In this document: positions 28,185 to 37,593 of the stretch, piece after piece
How the letters are laid out: the number at the start of each line of letters is the position of its first letter
Position numbering within the stretch: the first letter of the stretch is position 1
From: Thiorhodococcus drewsii AZ1
Lineage (GTDB): Bacteria; Pseudomonadota; Gammaproteobacteria; Chromatiales; Chromatiaceae
Direction: 5' to 3'
DNA length: 64,000 nt
Assembly (NCBI RefSeq): GCF_000224065.1
Contig: NZ_AFWT01000020.1
Location: forward strand, 43,050-107,049
The notes under the pieces: model-generated
The model's database searches: none
What the model was told of the DNA's origin: nothing
The model's input: the letters and a program-made list of their open reading frames with translations, nothing else
Position numbers and translations under genes: made by a program

Positions 28185-28310
28185 ATGTGGTACTTCTCGT
28201 GGATCTTGGGCGTCCTTCTGGCGCTCGCATTCGGCATCGTCAACGTCATGTGGTACGAATCGGAGCAGTTCGCCGGCCCCGCATCGGATGACGATAACGC
28301 CCCAAGTTGA
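28185..28310 (+). CDS. cydX: Cytochrome bd accessory small subunit CydX
   Basis: A 41-residue single-pass membrane protein encoded about 100 bases after cydB. It starts MWYFSWILGVLLALAFGI and continues NVMWYESEQF, the hallmark of CydX/YbgT, with an acidic tail DDDNAPS. GAGAGGAAA precedes the start. CydX stabilises the haems of the oxidase. It is short enough to be missed by usual ORF cutoffs. Confidence 0.93.
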   Translation: MWYFSWILGVLLALAFGIVNVMWYESEQFAGPASDDDNAPS

Positions 28311-28320
28311 CGCCTGAACA

Positions 28321-28344
28321 GGTCGGGCGGACGTACGCCCGACC
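28321..28344. terminator. Bidirectional terminator between cydX and the OmpA-like gene
   Basis: GGTCGGGCG and CGCCCGACC form a 9-bp stem around a six-base loop, centred between two convergent genes and followed by TTATCG. It could serve both cydABX and the OmpA-like gene. Confidence 0.75.
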
Positions 28345-28359
28345 TTATCGAATCGAAAC

Positions 28360-29037
28360 TCAGTTCGCCCGAATGGGGATGATGACGATATCGACGCGGC
28401 GATTCAGACGCCGCCCCTGCTCCGTGTTGTTGCTCGCCACCGGCCGCGTCATTCCATAGCCACGCGACTCCATACGCCCCGGATTGACCCCACTGCTCGC
28501 CAGATAATTCTCGACGGAGGCCGCGCGACGGCGAGAGAGGTTCATGTTGTACTCGGCGCTCCCCGTGTTGTCGGTGTGACCCGCAATCGCCAGCTGGGTC
28601 TTGCCGTACTTGTTCACCACGTTAGCGATCTTATCCATGGTGCTGTAGAAGGTCGGTTTGATCCGGTCCGAATCCACCTCGAAGCTCGTGGCGCCGGTCA
28701 TACCGACCAGCAACTGATCGTCGGGCAGTTTCTCGACCCAGATCACGCCACTCGCGATCTCCGGGGCGAGCACCCGCTCGAAATCTTGCCGTTGCTGATC
28801 CATGTAGGACCCCACGGCCGTCCCAAGCAGCGCCCCGCCAACGGCCCCGATCAAGGCGCCCTTACCCGCATCGGCGCTCAAGGAGCCGATCAGCGCCCCC
28901 GCAGCCGCACCACTTGCCGTACCGATCGCAGCGCCCCGGCCGGTCTCGGTCATACCAGAACCATCGGCCGCGCAACCAGAGACGAGTACGGCGACAGTCG
29001 CCGAAACGATCAGGCGTTTCGAGATAGCAGGACTCAT
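28360..29037 (-). CDS. OmpA-family lipoprotein with glycine-zipper segment
   Basis: 225-residue outer-membrane lipoprotein. The signal peptide ends in the lipobox VSGC (cysteine near residue 22). Residues about 35-80 are a glycine-zipper region (AAIGTASGAAAGALIG, GALIGAVGGALLGTAVG). The C-terminal domain is the OmpA peptidoglycan-binding fold with AIAGHTDNTGSAEYNMNLS and the arginine block RRRAASVENYL. The start at 29037 is preferred because GAAGGGGG lies just upstream; a longer start at 29106 lacks it. Resembles YiaD-type proteins. Confidence 0.88.
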   Translation of the reverse strand: MSPAISKRLIVSATVAVLVSGCAADGSGMTETGRGAAIGTASGAAAGALIGSLSADAGKGALIGAVGGALLGTAVGSYMDQQRQDFERVLAPEIASGVIWVEKLPDDQLLVGMTGATSFEVDSDRIKPTFYSTMDKIANVVNKYGKTQLAIAGHTDNTGSAEYNMNLSRRRAASVENYLASSGVNPGRMESRGYGMTRPVASNNTEQGRRLNRRVDIVIIPIRAN

Positions 29038-29222
29038 TGATGCCCCCTTCAGTAAATTAGGATGAGTGATTGATCCAGAGCTGAACAGCACAACGAGACG
29101 CCGCACAGACGCTGGAGCAGCCCGAAATAGGACCTAGCCCAATGACGACGGGTGCTCCCAGCATCATAACTGATGTCCGCATGACTCAGCGGCAAGAACT
29201 GACGACGACAGGCGCGACCCAG

Positions 29223-29285
29223 CTACCAGCTACCAGCTACCAGCTACCAGCTACCAGCTACCAGCTACCAGCTACCAGCTACCAG
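29223..29285. repeat. Tandem 7-bp repeat (CTACCAG), nine perfect copies
   Basis: Nine perfect copies of the same unit and orientation as at 540-623. It ends 10 bases before the stop codon of the minus-strand WecA-like gene and lies upstream of the OmpA-like gene. Confidence 0.98.
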
Positions 29286-29295
29286 CCCCAGGATC

Positions 29296-30924
29296 CTATA
29301 AATCCGCCAACCCCTTCAGCGTCAGGATCGCCAAGGCGGCCACGACGCTCGCCCGGAGCAATCCATTTCTCGATGCAGTGTCAGACATCAGCACCTCGAT
29401 GGCGTAGAAGAGAATGATGGCGCCCAGCGCCAGCCAGCCGAAACGCTCATACAAGGGTGCACTGAGATTGGGTACGACGACGGCGACGACCAGGATCAGG
29501 ACATCGAGCGAGTTGATCTGAAAACCGGTCTTGGAAAACCGCACCCAAATCGCCGTCAACCCACCAAACACAGCGAAGACCGCGAAGGCCCAGGATTTAT
29601 GGGATTCAATCGCGGAGATGCTCGACATGAAATAGACGACGGCGACTGCAATCACATAGGCGGCCAACCGCTCGGCCCAGAACCGCCAACTCGGCGGCAA
29701 CCAGAACCCGAGCAGCAGTAATACAAGCAAAAGACCCGAGAGGGTCGCCACATCCGAACCGACATCCGGAGCGATCACCGCGCCGACGACCAGGGTCGAG
29801 GAGACCGCGACACCGAGGAGCCGAGAGGACCAGGTTGCCAGATATCGGCTGACCAACTCCATCGATCGGCGGCCCTGCCAATCTACGGCCGGGTCTGCCC
29901 GATCATGATCCAGCCCCGAATATGACAGGCGTGCCGACAAGACCCAGAGGATATAGAGCAGGCCCGCGGAGAAACCGGCATAGACGGCCAAGATCACCAG
30001 GTCGGCACTAAAGCGCAACACATAGGCCAGCAGAATGAGAAATAGCTGAGCGCCATAGATGCTCACGACCGCCTGGTACTGATTCCACCCCAAGCCCAAC
30101 AACCGGTGATGCAAATGCAAGCGGTCTGGCGAAAAGGGCGATCGACCATCCAGGATGCGGCGAACCATGACCGAAAGCGTATCCAGAATCGGCAGACCGA
30201 GAATCAGAACCGGGACCACCTTGCTGACCGCCGTGTCGGGACGCTGCGTCACGATCAGTGCGATCACGGCGGTACTGAACCCGAGAAACTGACTCCCAGT
30301 GTCCCCCATGAAGATCTGGGCCGGATTGGTGTTGAAACGCAGAAACCCGAATGTCGCCCCCATGATGGCAAAGGAGACCATGAGCGCCGACGAATCCTCG
30401 CATTCGTAGGCGAGGACCGAGAGCGCCCCCAGCGCAAGCAGACTCAAACCGCCCGCGAGCCCATCGAGACCATCTGAGAGATTGACGGCGTTGGTCAAGC
30501 CGACCAGCACGAGCAAGGTCAAAGGAAGCCCAACCCAACCCGGCAGTGGATCGAGCCCCAAGAAGGGAATCCGCTCGATCAGCACCCCGCCCAGCAAAAC
30601 CACGACGAGCGCCGCCACCAACTGTCCCAGCAGCTTCAGCCTGTAGTCGAGATTGAACCGATCATCCAAGACCCCGAACCCGAAGATCACAATCGCACCC
30701 AGCACCCAGGCCGACAGATCGGGTCGCATCGGCACCCATAGAAGAACCGGTATCAAGGCCCCGATGACGATCGCAATCCCACCCGTTCGTGGAATGGCGC
30801 CGCGATGAATCTTCCGGTCGCTCGGCTGATCCGTCATACCGAACAGACCGGCGAAACGCGACAGCGGTGGGACCAACAGCATCGAGATGAACAAAGCCAC
30901 GAGCAATACGTAGATGGCTTGCAT
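29296..30924 (-). CDS. MraY/WecA-family undecaprenyl-phosphate sugar-1-phosphate transferase with C-terminal membrane extension
   Basis: 542-residue polytopic membrane enzyme expected to attach a HexNAc-1-phosphate to undecaprenyl phosphate. Family motifs are intact: DDRFNLDYRLKLLGQ, NAVNLSDGLDGLAGG, FNTNPAQIFMGDTGSQFLG and the histidine block LHLHHRLLGLG. WecA proteins are about 360 residues; here about 180 further residues with several hydrophobic helices follow (from about residue 360), with no motif I know. The start at 30924 begins the first membrane helix (MQAIYVLLVALFISM). Which polysaccharide it starts is unknown. Confidence 0.85.
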   Translation of the reverse strand: MQAIYVLLVALFISMLLVPPLSRFAGLFGMTDQPSDRKIHRGAIPRTGGIAIVIGALIPVLLWVPMRPDLSAWVLGAIVIFGFGVLDDRFNLDYRLKLLGQLVAALVVVLLGGVLIERIPFLGLDPLPGWVGLPLTLLVLVGLTNAVNLSDGLDGLAGGLSLLALGALSVLAYECEDSSALMVSFAIMGATFGFLRFNTNPAQIFMGDTGSQFLGFSTAVIALIVTQRPDTAVSKVVPVLILGLPILDTLSVMVRRILDGRSPFSPDRLHLHHRLLGLGWNQYQAVVSIYGAQLFLILLAYVLRFSADLVILAVYAGFSAGLLYILWVLSARLSYSGLDHDRADPAVDWQGRRSMELVSRYLATWSSRLLGVAVSSTLVVGAVIAPDVGSDVATLSGLLLVLLLLGFWLPPSWRFWAERLAAYVIAVAVVYFMSSISAIESHKSWAFAVFAVFGGLTAIWVRFSKTGFQINSLDVLILVVAVVVPNLSAPLYERFGWLALGAIILFYAIEVLMSDTASRNGLLRASVVAALAILTLKGLADL

Positions 30925-31198
30925 ATTCAGATAGGCATCAGGTCGCCTTTCACCTCCGAATGAGGAACGATGTATCCAGAAGCCGGCCTGTCTCAGCGCC
31001 GACACCGATATGACGGCCAGGTGTCGAAAACGCACGTAAATGGCAACATCCCGACCGATCCGATGCCCTGGCGGCGGAGTCGGTCGCGGTCCATTATAGC
31101 CGGAGCATTAGCTTCAACTCATGGACGCACACGGATCGTCACCAGTCAGCGAGCCTGTTGCGATGTGAGCGTTCGCACCACCACTTCAACGTTGGTTG

Positions 31199-34100
31199 TC
31201 ACAATCCCAGTTCGCGCCACCGCCCCTGCAGTCGCTTGATCGACACCGGAACGGGCGTTCCAAGCTGCTGGGCAAATAATGAGACGCGTAACTCTTCGAG
31301 CAGCCAGCGGATCTCCTCGAGACGGGGATCCTGGCGTCCCGCCGCCTGGGCCGCCTTGTCGCGCTCGCGCCAGCGGGTGTGGACCTCGGCCATCTCGGCC
31401 ATCCACTGTCTATCTCGACCGGGGGCATGACCCAACCGCTCGATGCGTTGTTCGATCGCCTTGAGATAGCGCGGATACTCCTTGAGACGCCTGTAAGGCA
31501 CCCGTTGCGTGAAACCGCGAAAGACGAGCGCGTCCAGCTGATCGCGCATATCCATCACCGATGGCATCCAGTTGACCTGGGTGATCGTGGCAAGCCGCTT
31601 GCGCAACGACTGATAGCTGGCGAGGATGCCGCCGATCAGGACGCCAACCTCCTTAGCCGTCGCGAAGAGGTGCGACTTGCGCCCCGCCAGTCGCTGCTCG
31701 AAGACGGACTGCCCCCGAATCGGGTGCAGATCCTCGACAAAGGTCAGGTCCAGCGCGAGCGCGACCAGTTCGTCGGCCAGGTCCGGCTCCTTGCCGCCAC
31801 CGGAAGACGCCGTACTCACACCCCCGGGCGGCTTGGGTGCCTTGGCATACTGCAAGCGCATCCGATCGAGATTGGGCAGATCCTTGCGCAGCCGACGCAG
31901 ATCCGGGCCGAGATGCAGCATGAACAACCGTCTGAGTCCATCGCGCTGAGCTAGCGCGGCACTCTCGGCCGAATCCAGCACCTGGATCGCAACACAATCC
32001 CCACGATCGACCAAGGCCGGAAACCCGCGCAACCGGATACCGGCTCGGGTCAGATCCACATGTTCGGGAAGATCGCCAAAATCCCAACGGGTGACGCCCT
32101 CACGCTCCAGCCCGCTGGTTGGAATGTGGGCAAAACCCTCCTGGGCCTGTTCGCCGAACTGGCGCTTGAGCCGGACCGGATCGTCGCCAACGGCGAGACG
32201 CTTTCCCGACTCGTCCACGAGCCGGATCTTCATTCGCAGATGCTCCGGAATATCGCTTGCATCCCAGGCGTCCTCCGGAATCTGGATCCCGGTCATGGCC
32301 TTGACCTCCTCGCCCAGCGCCTGGATCAGCGGACGATCCGACGGCACGAGCCGCGCCGCCAGCCGCGCGGCCGTATCCGGGATCGGCACGAACGACTTGC
32401 GCAGCTGCTTGGGCAGACCACGCAGCAAGGCGATGATGCGTTCCTCGATCAACCCCGGCACCAGCCATTCCAACCGATCCGGCGAGACCTGATTGATCAG
32501 CGGCAGCGGAACCACCAGGGTCACGCCATCGGCCGTATGACCCGGATCGAAATGGTATTCCAGAGGCAGTGCGGTCGCCCCAACCTGGAGACTGTCGGGG
32601 AACGCCTGCTGGGTGATGTCCGCTGCCTCGTGGCGCATGAGGTCGGACATACGCATGTGCAGGATCTTGGGATCCTTCCTGGATGCTGTCTTCAACCATT
32701 GCTCGAACAGCGGCTTGGAATAGATACCGCTCGGAACCCGTTCGGCATAGAAGGCGTAGATGGACTCCTCGTCGACCAGGATGTCGCGGCGGCGCGATTT
32801 GGCCTCCAGATGATGGATGGATTCGACCAGTTCGCGGTTATGACGCCAAAAAGGCGCGCGGGTATCGAAGTCACCCTCGGCCAGAGCGAAACGCAGAAAG
32901 ATCTCGCGCGACTCGGCCGGATTGATGGGACCGTAGTTGACACGCCGCTTGGGCACCAGAGTCACGCCATAGAGCATCACCTTTTCGAAGGCCGCGACCT
33001 GCCCCGACTTGGCCTGCCAATGCGGTTCGGAATAGCTGCGCTGAATCAGATGTCGGCCCGCCTCCTCCACCCAGGCTGGCTGGATCTTGGCGGCAATACG
33101 ACCGTACTGGCGCGTCGTCTCGACCCGCTCCGCGACCATGACCCACTTGGGCGGCTTGGCGAACAGGGCCGAGCTGGGATGGACGAAGAAGCGACTGTTG
33201 CGCGCACCCTGGAACTCGCGCTCGGCCTCGCGGAAACCGATGTTGCCGAGCAACCCGGCAAGCAGGGCGCGATGGATCTTTTCTGAGCTGTCGGCCTCCA
33301 GCTTCCAGTCTCCAGCTTGAGCCTGCAGCTTCTGAGCTGGAGGCTGGTGGCTGGCAGCTGAAAGCTGAAACCCCATCTCCAGCATCTGTTCGCGCAGTTG
33401 GGCATGGATGTCACGCCATTCCTGCACCCGGTTCCAGGACAGAAAATGACGCTGACAGAGCTTGATGAACTTGTTGCGCGAGAGCGCCTTGCGCTCCTGC
33501 TCGATGAAGCGCCAGAGGTTGAGATAGGTGAGGAAATCCGAGTCCTCGTCGGCGAAGGTGGCATGGATCTCGTCCGCCGCCTGCTGCTTGTCGAGCGGAC
33601 GCTCGCGCGGATCCTGAACGCTGAGCGCGGCGGCGATGACCAGCACCTCCTCCAGACAGCGGTGCTCGGTCGCGGCCAGCAGCATGCGCCCGATCCTCGG
33701 GTCGACCGGCAGCCGCGCCAGCTGCCGACCCAGCTGGGTCAGATCGCCCTTGTCGTCGATCGCCCCCAGCTCTTCGAGCGTGCGGTAGCCGTCCGAGACC
33801 AGACGCGTGTCGGGTGGATCCACAAACGGGAAACGCTCGATGGCGCCGAACCCCAGCAGCTTCATCTGCAGGATGACCGAGGCCAGGTTGGTGCGGGAGA
33901 TCTCGGGCTCGGTGAACTCGGCGCGGGAGGTGAAATTGTCCTCGCTGTAGAGCCGGATACAGATGCCCGAGGCCACGCGTCCGCAACGCCCCTTGCGCTG
34001 GTTGGCGCTGGCCTGCGAGACGCGCTCGACCGGCAGCCGCTGGACCTTGGTGCGATGGCTGTAGCGGCTGATGCGCGCGAAGCCCGGATCGATCACGTAG

Positions 34101-35206
34101 TGGATGCCCGGCACCGTGAGCGAGGTCTCGGCCACGTTGGTGGCCAGCACCACGCGCCGGGTGCTATGCGAATGGAAGATGCGCGCCTGCTCCTGCGGCC
34201 CCTGACGGGCGAACAGGGGCAGGACCTCGGTCGAGGGCGGATGGTGCTTGCGTAGTGTCTCGGCGGTCTCGCGGATCTCACGCTCGCCCGAGAGGAAGAC
34301 CAGCACGTCGCCCGGCCCGCTGTGTGCCAACTCACCCACCGCGTCCGAGATCGCTTGCTGCATGGCATCGTCGCGCTCGGCCGCACTCTCCTCCTCAGGC
34401 GGACGGTAGCGTACCTCGACCGCATAGGTCCGGCCCGAGATCTCGATGACGGGGGCCGGATCGCCCTGCGCACCCGCAAAGTGCCGAGCGAAGCGCTCGG
34501 GATCGATGGTCGCCGAGGTCACGATGACCTTGAGATCCGGACGCTTGGGCAGAATGCCGCGCAGATAGCCGAGCAGGAAGTCGATATTGAGGCTGCGTTC
34601 GTGGGCCTCGTCGATGATGAGGGTGTCGTATTCGGTCAGGAAGCGGTCCTGCTGGATCTCCGCAAGCAGCATGCCGTCGGTCATCAGCTTGATCGCCGTC
34701 TCGGGCCGGACCTGATCGTGAAAGCGCACCTTATAGCCGACCAGACCGCCGGTCTCGGCCCCCAATTCCTGGGCCACACGCCCGGCGAGCGTGCGCGCGG
34801 CGATCCGCCTCGGCTGGGTGTGACCGATACGCCCGGCGATCCCTCGCCCCAGATCGAGACAGATCTTGGGGAGCTGGGTCGACTTGCCCGAGCCGGTCTC
34901 ACCGCAGAGGATAACCACCTGGTGGCGCTCGATCAGCTCGGCCACCTCGTCGCGGCGTTCGCTGACCGGAAGTTCGGGCGGATACTGGATCTCGGGTATC
35001 GAGGCGCGGCGCTGCTCCAGAATCGAGCGGGATCGCTGGATATCCTGCCACAGCTTGGCCAGGCCCTGATCGAAGGGCTGACCGGCACGCTGGCGTTTGC
35101 GCAGACCGCGCAGACGCGCCCTTGCGCCATGTCGATCGCGAATCAGACAGGCATCGAGATCCGCCTCGGTGGGAAACTGGGAGGCGTCGGGTAAAACGGC
35201 AGTCAT
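31199..35206 (-). CDS. hrpA: ATP-dependent RNA helicase HrpA
   Basis: 1335-residue DEAH-box helicase, the length of full HrpA. Motif I GETGSGKSTQLPK, motif II DEAH (IIDEAHERSLN), motif III SATID and motif VI QRKGRCGRV lie in the first 500 residues, followed by the HA2/OB region (PPDTRLVSDGYRTLEELGA) and the long DUF3418 C-terminus (PPKWVMVAERVETTRQYGRIAA and beyond). An in-frame insertion of about 26 residues at roughly 611-637 is encoded by a heptad repeat element. HrpA unwinds RNA and rescues stalled ribosomes in E. coli. Confidence 0.95.
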   Translation of the reverse strand: MTAVLPDASQFPTEADLDACLIRDRHGARARLRGLRKRQRAGQPFDQGLAKLWQDIQRSRSILEQRRASIPEIQYPPELPVSERRDEVAELIERHQVVILCGETGSGKSTQLPKICLDLGRGIAGRIGHTQPRRIAARTLAGRVAQELGAETGGLVGYKVRFHDQVRPETAIKLMTDGMLLAEIQQDRFLTEYDTLIIDEAHERSLNIDFLLGYLRGILPKRPDLKVIVTSATIDPERFARHFAGAQGDPAPVIEISGRTYAVEVRYRPPEEESAAERDDAMQQAISDAVGELAHSGPGDVLVFLSGEREIRETAETLRKHHPPSTEVLPLFARQGPQEQARIFHSHSTRRVVLATNVAETSLTVPGIHYVIDPGFARISRYSHRTKVQRLPVERVSQASANQRKGRCGRVASGICIRLYSEDNFTSRAEFTEPEISRTNLASVILQMKLLGFGAIERFPFVDPPDTRLVSDGYRTLEELGAIDDKGDLTQLGRQLARLPVDPRIGRMLLAATEHRCLEEVLVIAAALSVQDPRERPLDKQQAADEIHATFADEDSDFLTYLNLWRFIEQERKALSRNKFIKLCQRHFLSWNRVQEWRDIHAQLREQMLEMGFQLSAASHQPPAQKLQAQAGDWKLEADSSEKIHRALLAGLLGNIGFREAEREFQGARNSRFFVHPSSALFAKPPKWVMVAERVETTRQYGRIAAKIQPAWVEEAGRHLIQRSYSEPHWQAKSGQVAAFEKVMLYGVTLVPKRRVNYGPINPAESREIFLRFALAEGDFDTRAPFWRHNRELVESIHHLEAKSRRRDILVDEESIYAFYAERVPSGIYSKPLFEQWLKTASRKDPKILHMRMSDLMRHEAADITQQAFPDSLQVGATALPLEYHFDPGHTADGVTLVVPLPLINQVSPDRLEWLVPGLIEERIIALLRGLPKQLRKSFVPIPDTAARLAARLVPSDRPLIQALGEEVKAMTGIQIPEDAWDASDIPEHLRMKIRLVDESGKRLAVGDDPVRLKRQFGEQAQEGFAHIPTSGLEREGVTRWDFGDLPEHVDLTRAGIRLRGFPALVDRGDCVAIQVLDSAESAALAQRDGLRRLFMLHLGPDLRRLRKDLPNLDRMRLQYAKAPKPPGGVSTASSGGGKEPDLADELVALALDLTFVEDLHPIRGQSVFEQRLAGRKSHLFATAKEVGVLIGGILASYQSLRKRLATITQVNWMPSVMDMRDQLDALVFRGFTQRVPYRRLKEYPRYLKAIEQRIERLGHAPGRDRQWMAEMAEVHTRWRERDKAAQAAGRQDPRLEEIRWLLEELRVSLFAQQLGTPVPVSIKRLQGRWRELGL
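33293..33372. repeat. Heptad-like repeat element inserted in frame in hrpA
   Basis: The segment holds degenerate units such as CCTCCAG, CTTCCAG, TCTCCAG, and after a central CTGCAG the reverse-complement type units CTGGAGG, CTGGTGG and CTGGCAG, giving an imperfect palindrome. In the HrpA frame it encodes QLSAASHQPPAQKLQAQAG and about ten further residues, which E. coli HrpA lacks at this place (from memory). Confidence 0.75.
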
Positions 35207-35260
35207 CGAAGGAATACACCGCAGGCCGCGAGCGCAGCACCCGCGGATGTGAAGATAAAA

Positions 35261-37306
35261 TCAGGCCTCGGCAACCGTGAAATCGAAGCCCATCTCCGGG
35301 CTGGGCGGCTGCACGTAAGGCCCCTGAATCAGATCCACGCCCGCCCCATAGAGACGTGCGATGGTAACGGGTCCGTCCACGCCTGTCGCGATCACCTTCG
35401 CCCCGGACGCCTTGAGCGACTGAATCAGCCAGGCGATCGCATCCAGCTCCGGCCCCTGCACCACACGTCGTTTGATCCGCACGAAGCTCGATGACAGCGC
35501 CTGCAACACCCGCGTGCTCTGTTCGCTGAAATCGACGCCATTGAGACAGACCCGAATACCGAGACGTGCGAGCTGGCGGGTGCGACGAATGACCAGTTCC
35601 AGATGTCGGTCGGCATCCGCCACCTCGAACTGCAGAACGGGACGCAGCCGAATCAGATCGCGCGCATTGATCTGATCGCGCAGCCAAACGACCCAGTCGT
35701 CGTCTGCGATTCCCGCTGGAGACTGGTGAATGAAGAGCTGTACCGGGCGTCTCTGGTCGAGTCGCATCTTAAGCGCATCCAGTCCGGCGAACAGAATCCT
35801 GCGATCGAGATGCGCGGACAGCTCCGCCTTGGCCGCAAGCGAGATAAACTCGCCTGGCCCGAGCAGTTCGCCATCGCCGATCAAAAGACGCGGCGTCAGC
35901 TCATAACGCTCCCCCATCAGACCGGTCAGCGCGACCATGGGCTCATAGAGCGGCTGTAACTGTTCCAACCGGATCGCCTCGACGACCAGAGAGGGCCGGT
36001 CGGGTTCTTGCGTAGACGCCTCTGGCGAGCCGTACCGCCCCAGCGTCCTTGCACCATCCTGTAGCGACCAATGCGCTGCCTTGCTCGCGCGCGACAGCAG
36101 GGTGACCGAATCCGGACAACCATCCGTCAGCGGATACCAGCCGGCGCCCAAGTGGGCCTCGGGGATATTCCGACCGAGCACCTGCCCGATCTCGTAGGCG
36201 AGATGCTGGGCGAACTCGGCGAGCGACAACGCATCCTGACGATGGATGAGCACGGCGACGGCCTGATCGGCGACCCGCGCGGCGACATCCCCGGGGCCCA
36301 TCTCGGCGGCCAGGCTGGCCGCGACCAGTTCAAGCGCGGACGCATCTCCGTCGACCTCCAGATAGACCAGAGCCCGCTGCACGCCAGGGTATTGTTTCCC
36401 GAGCCGTCCACCCTCCTTGGCAATCGCCCCGGATTGGACCTGCCCGACCAAACGATCCAGTTGCCGCAACAGCCGGTCTCGCGTTCCCAGACGCGTCAGA
36501 TCGTCGATGGAGTCCGGCGCATGCACCGAATGTCGACGGTTCCTGACGCGCGTCAGACGCCCCTGCACGCTGGCAACCAGCCGATCCGGGGCCACCGGTT
36601 TGGAGAGAAAATCGTCTCCGCCAATGCGCAGCGCCGCCATCTGCTGATCGGGATCCAGTTCGGACGACAGAAAGATGATCGGCAGATCGGCAAAGCGCTC
36701 TTGGGTGCGAATGACGGCGGTCAGCTCGATCCCGCTCGCGCCCGGCATGTGCAGATCCATCAGGATCAGGTCTGGAGCGAAGCGGTCCAGCGCTTCCATC
36801 ACGGCGAGCGGATCCAGGACACGCTCGGTCACCATGCCCACGCCCTGCAGGACACGCGCAGCAAAGAGCGCGGCGACCGGCTGATCGTCCACCACCAGGA
36901 TGCGGTCCGGTCTCTGCCCTTGGATACCGAGGATCTGAACGAGCCGTTCGGCGAGATCCTCGGCTCTCGAAGAAACTGAAAGATAGGCGCTGGCCCCGGC
37001 GCGCATGGCGGCGAGACGGAAACGGATCTCCTCGGAGTGCGCCAGGACGATCAAAGGCACGTGGCTCGAAAAACCCTTCAACAGGGCCGAGGCCGTCGCC
37101 TGCAACGTCTCAGGCTCGGCAAAGACGCGCGAATCGAGCAGCAGCGCCGCCGGCCGCTCCTCCGCGCCATCCAGACTCGCGGGCGGCTCGACATAGGATC
37201 GGAGCAACACGCCGGCCCCCTCCAGTGCCTCAGACAAAGAGTCCGACAGCCTCGTATCCGACGTGACGAGATGAACGACAGCCAGAACGCGGGGATCAGA
37301 AGTCAT
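35261..37306 (-). CDS. REC-REC-degenerate GGDEF-degenerate EAL protein
   Basis: 681-residue cytoplasmic signalling protein. Residues about 1-125 look like a degenerate receiver domain; about 135-255 is a good receiver (ILVVDDQ, phospho-acceptor Asp in LILMDLHMPG, Lys in LSKPV). The next section has GGDEF-domain form but no GG(D/E)EF motif, and the C-terminal section has EAL-domain form (YEPMVAL, QLFIHQSP, ATGVDGPV) but lacks the EAL and DDFG-type metal-binding motifs (LNGVDF instead). It is therefore probably a non-catalytic c-di-GMP or phospho-signal reader. The start at 37306 is uncertain; 37360 is also in frame. Confidence 0.82.
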   Translation of the reverse strand: MTSDPRVLAVVHLVTSDTRLSDSLSEALEGAGVLLRSYVEPPASLDGAEERPAALLLDSRVFAEPETLQATASALLKGFSSHVPLIVLAHSEEIRFRLAAMRAGASAYLSVSSRAEDLAERLVQILGIQGQRPDRILVVDDQPVAALFAARVLQGVGMVTERVLDPLAVMEALDRFAPDLILMDLHMPGASGIELTAVIRTQERFADLPIIFLSSELDPDQQMAALRIGGDDFLSKPVAPDRLVASVQGRLTRVRNRRHSVHAPDSIDDLTRLGTRDRLLRQLDRLVGQVQSGAIAKEGGRLGKQYPGVQRALVYLEVDGDASALELVAASLAAEMGPGDVAARVADQAVAVLIHRQDALSLAEFAQHLAYEIGQVLGRNIPEAHLGAGWYPLTDGCPDSVTLLSRASKAAHWSLQDGARTLGRYGSPEASTQEPDRPSLVVEAIRLEQLQPLYEPMVALTGLMGERYELTPRLLIGDGELLGPGEFISLAAKAELSAHLDRRILFAGLDALKMRLDQRRPVQLFIHQSPAGIADDDWVVWLRDQINARDLIRLRPVLQFEVADADRHLELVIRRTRQLARLGIRVCLNGVDFSEQSTRVLQALSSSFVRIKRRVVQGPELDAIAWLIQSLKASGAKVIATGVDGPVTIARLYGAGVDLIQGPYVQPPSPEMGFDFTVAEA

Positions 37307-37554
37307 GGATTCAGGGTCACCGGAATATGTCGCGCCAAGACTGGCCGCACCAAAAGACACGTAGTCGTATGATCGAATCTTGCCACAGCGTACACGCGAG
37401 CATCCAGGGCATGGACAGAACGAGCAGGAGACGCGCGGATGAAGATGACACCAAGGGTGTGGACGGGATTATCCGCCACGGAGACGCGAGGTGGAAGCGA
37501 ATAACCATCCCTGGAAATTGGCCGCCGGAACGGTGAAGCCGATCGGGAAGAGGC

Positions 37555-37588
37555 GTGCGGGGGGGGTAGCCGCCGGCGGCCCCCGCAC
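37555..37588 (-). terminator. Candidate terminator of the nif operon
   Basis: GTGCGGGGG at 37555-37563 pairs with CCCCCGCAC at 37580-37588 around a 16-base GC-rich loop. It lies just past the stop of the last gene of the nif run on the minus strand. The following U-tract is weak (CTCTTCC). Confidence 0.55.
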
Positions 37589-37593
37589 GGGAA

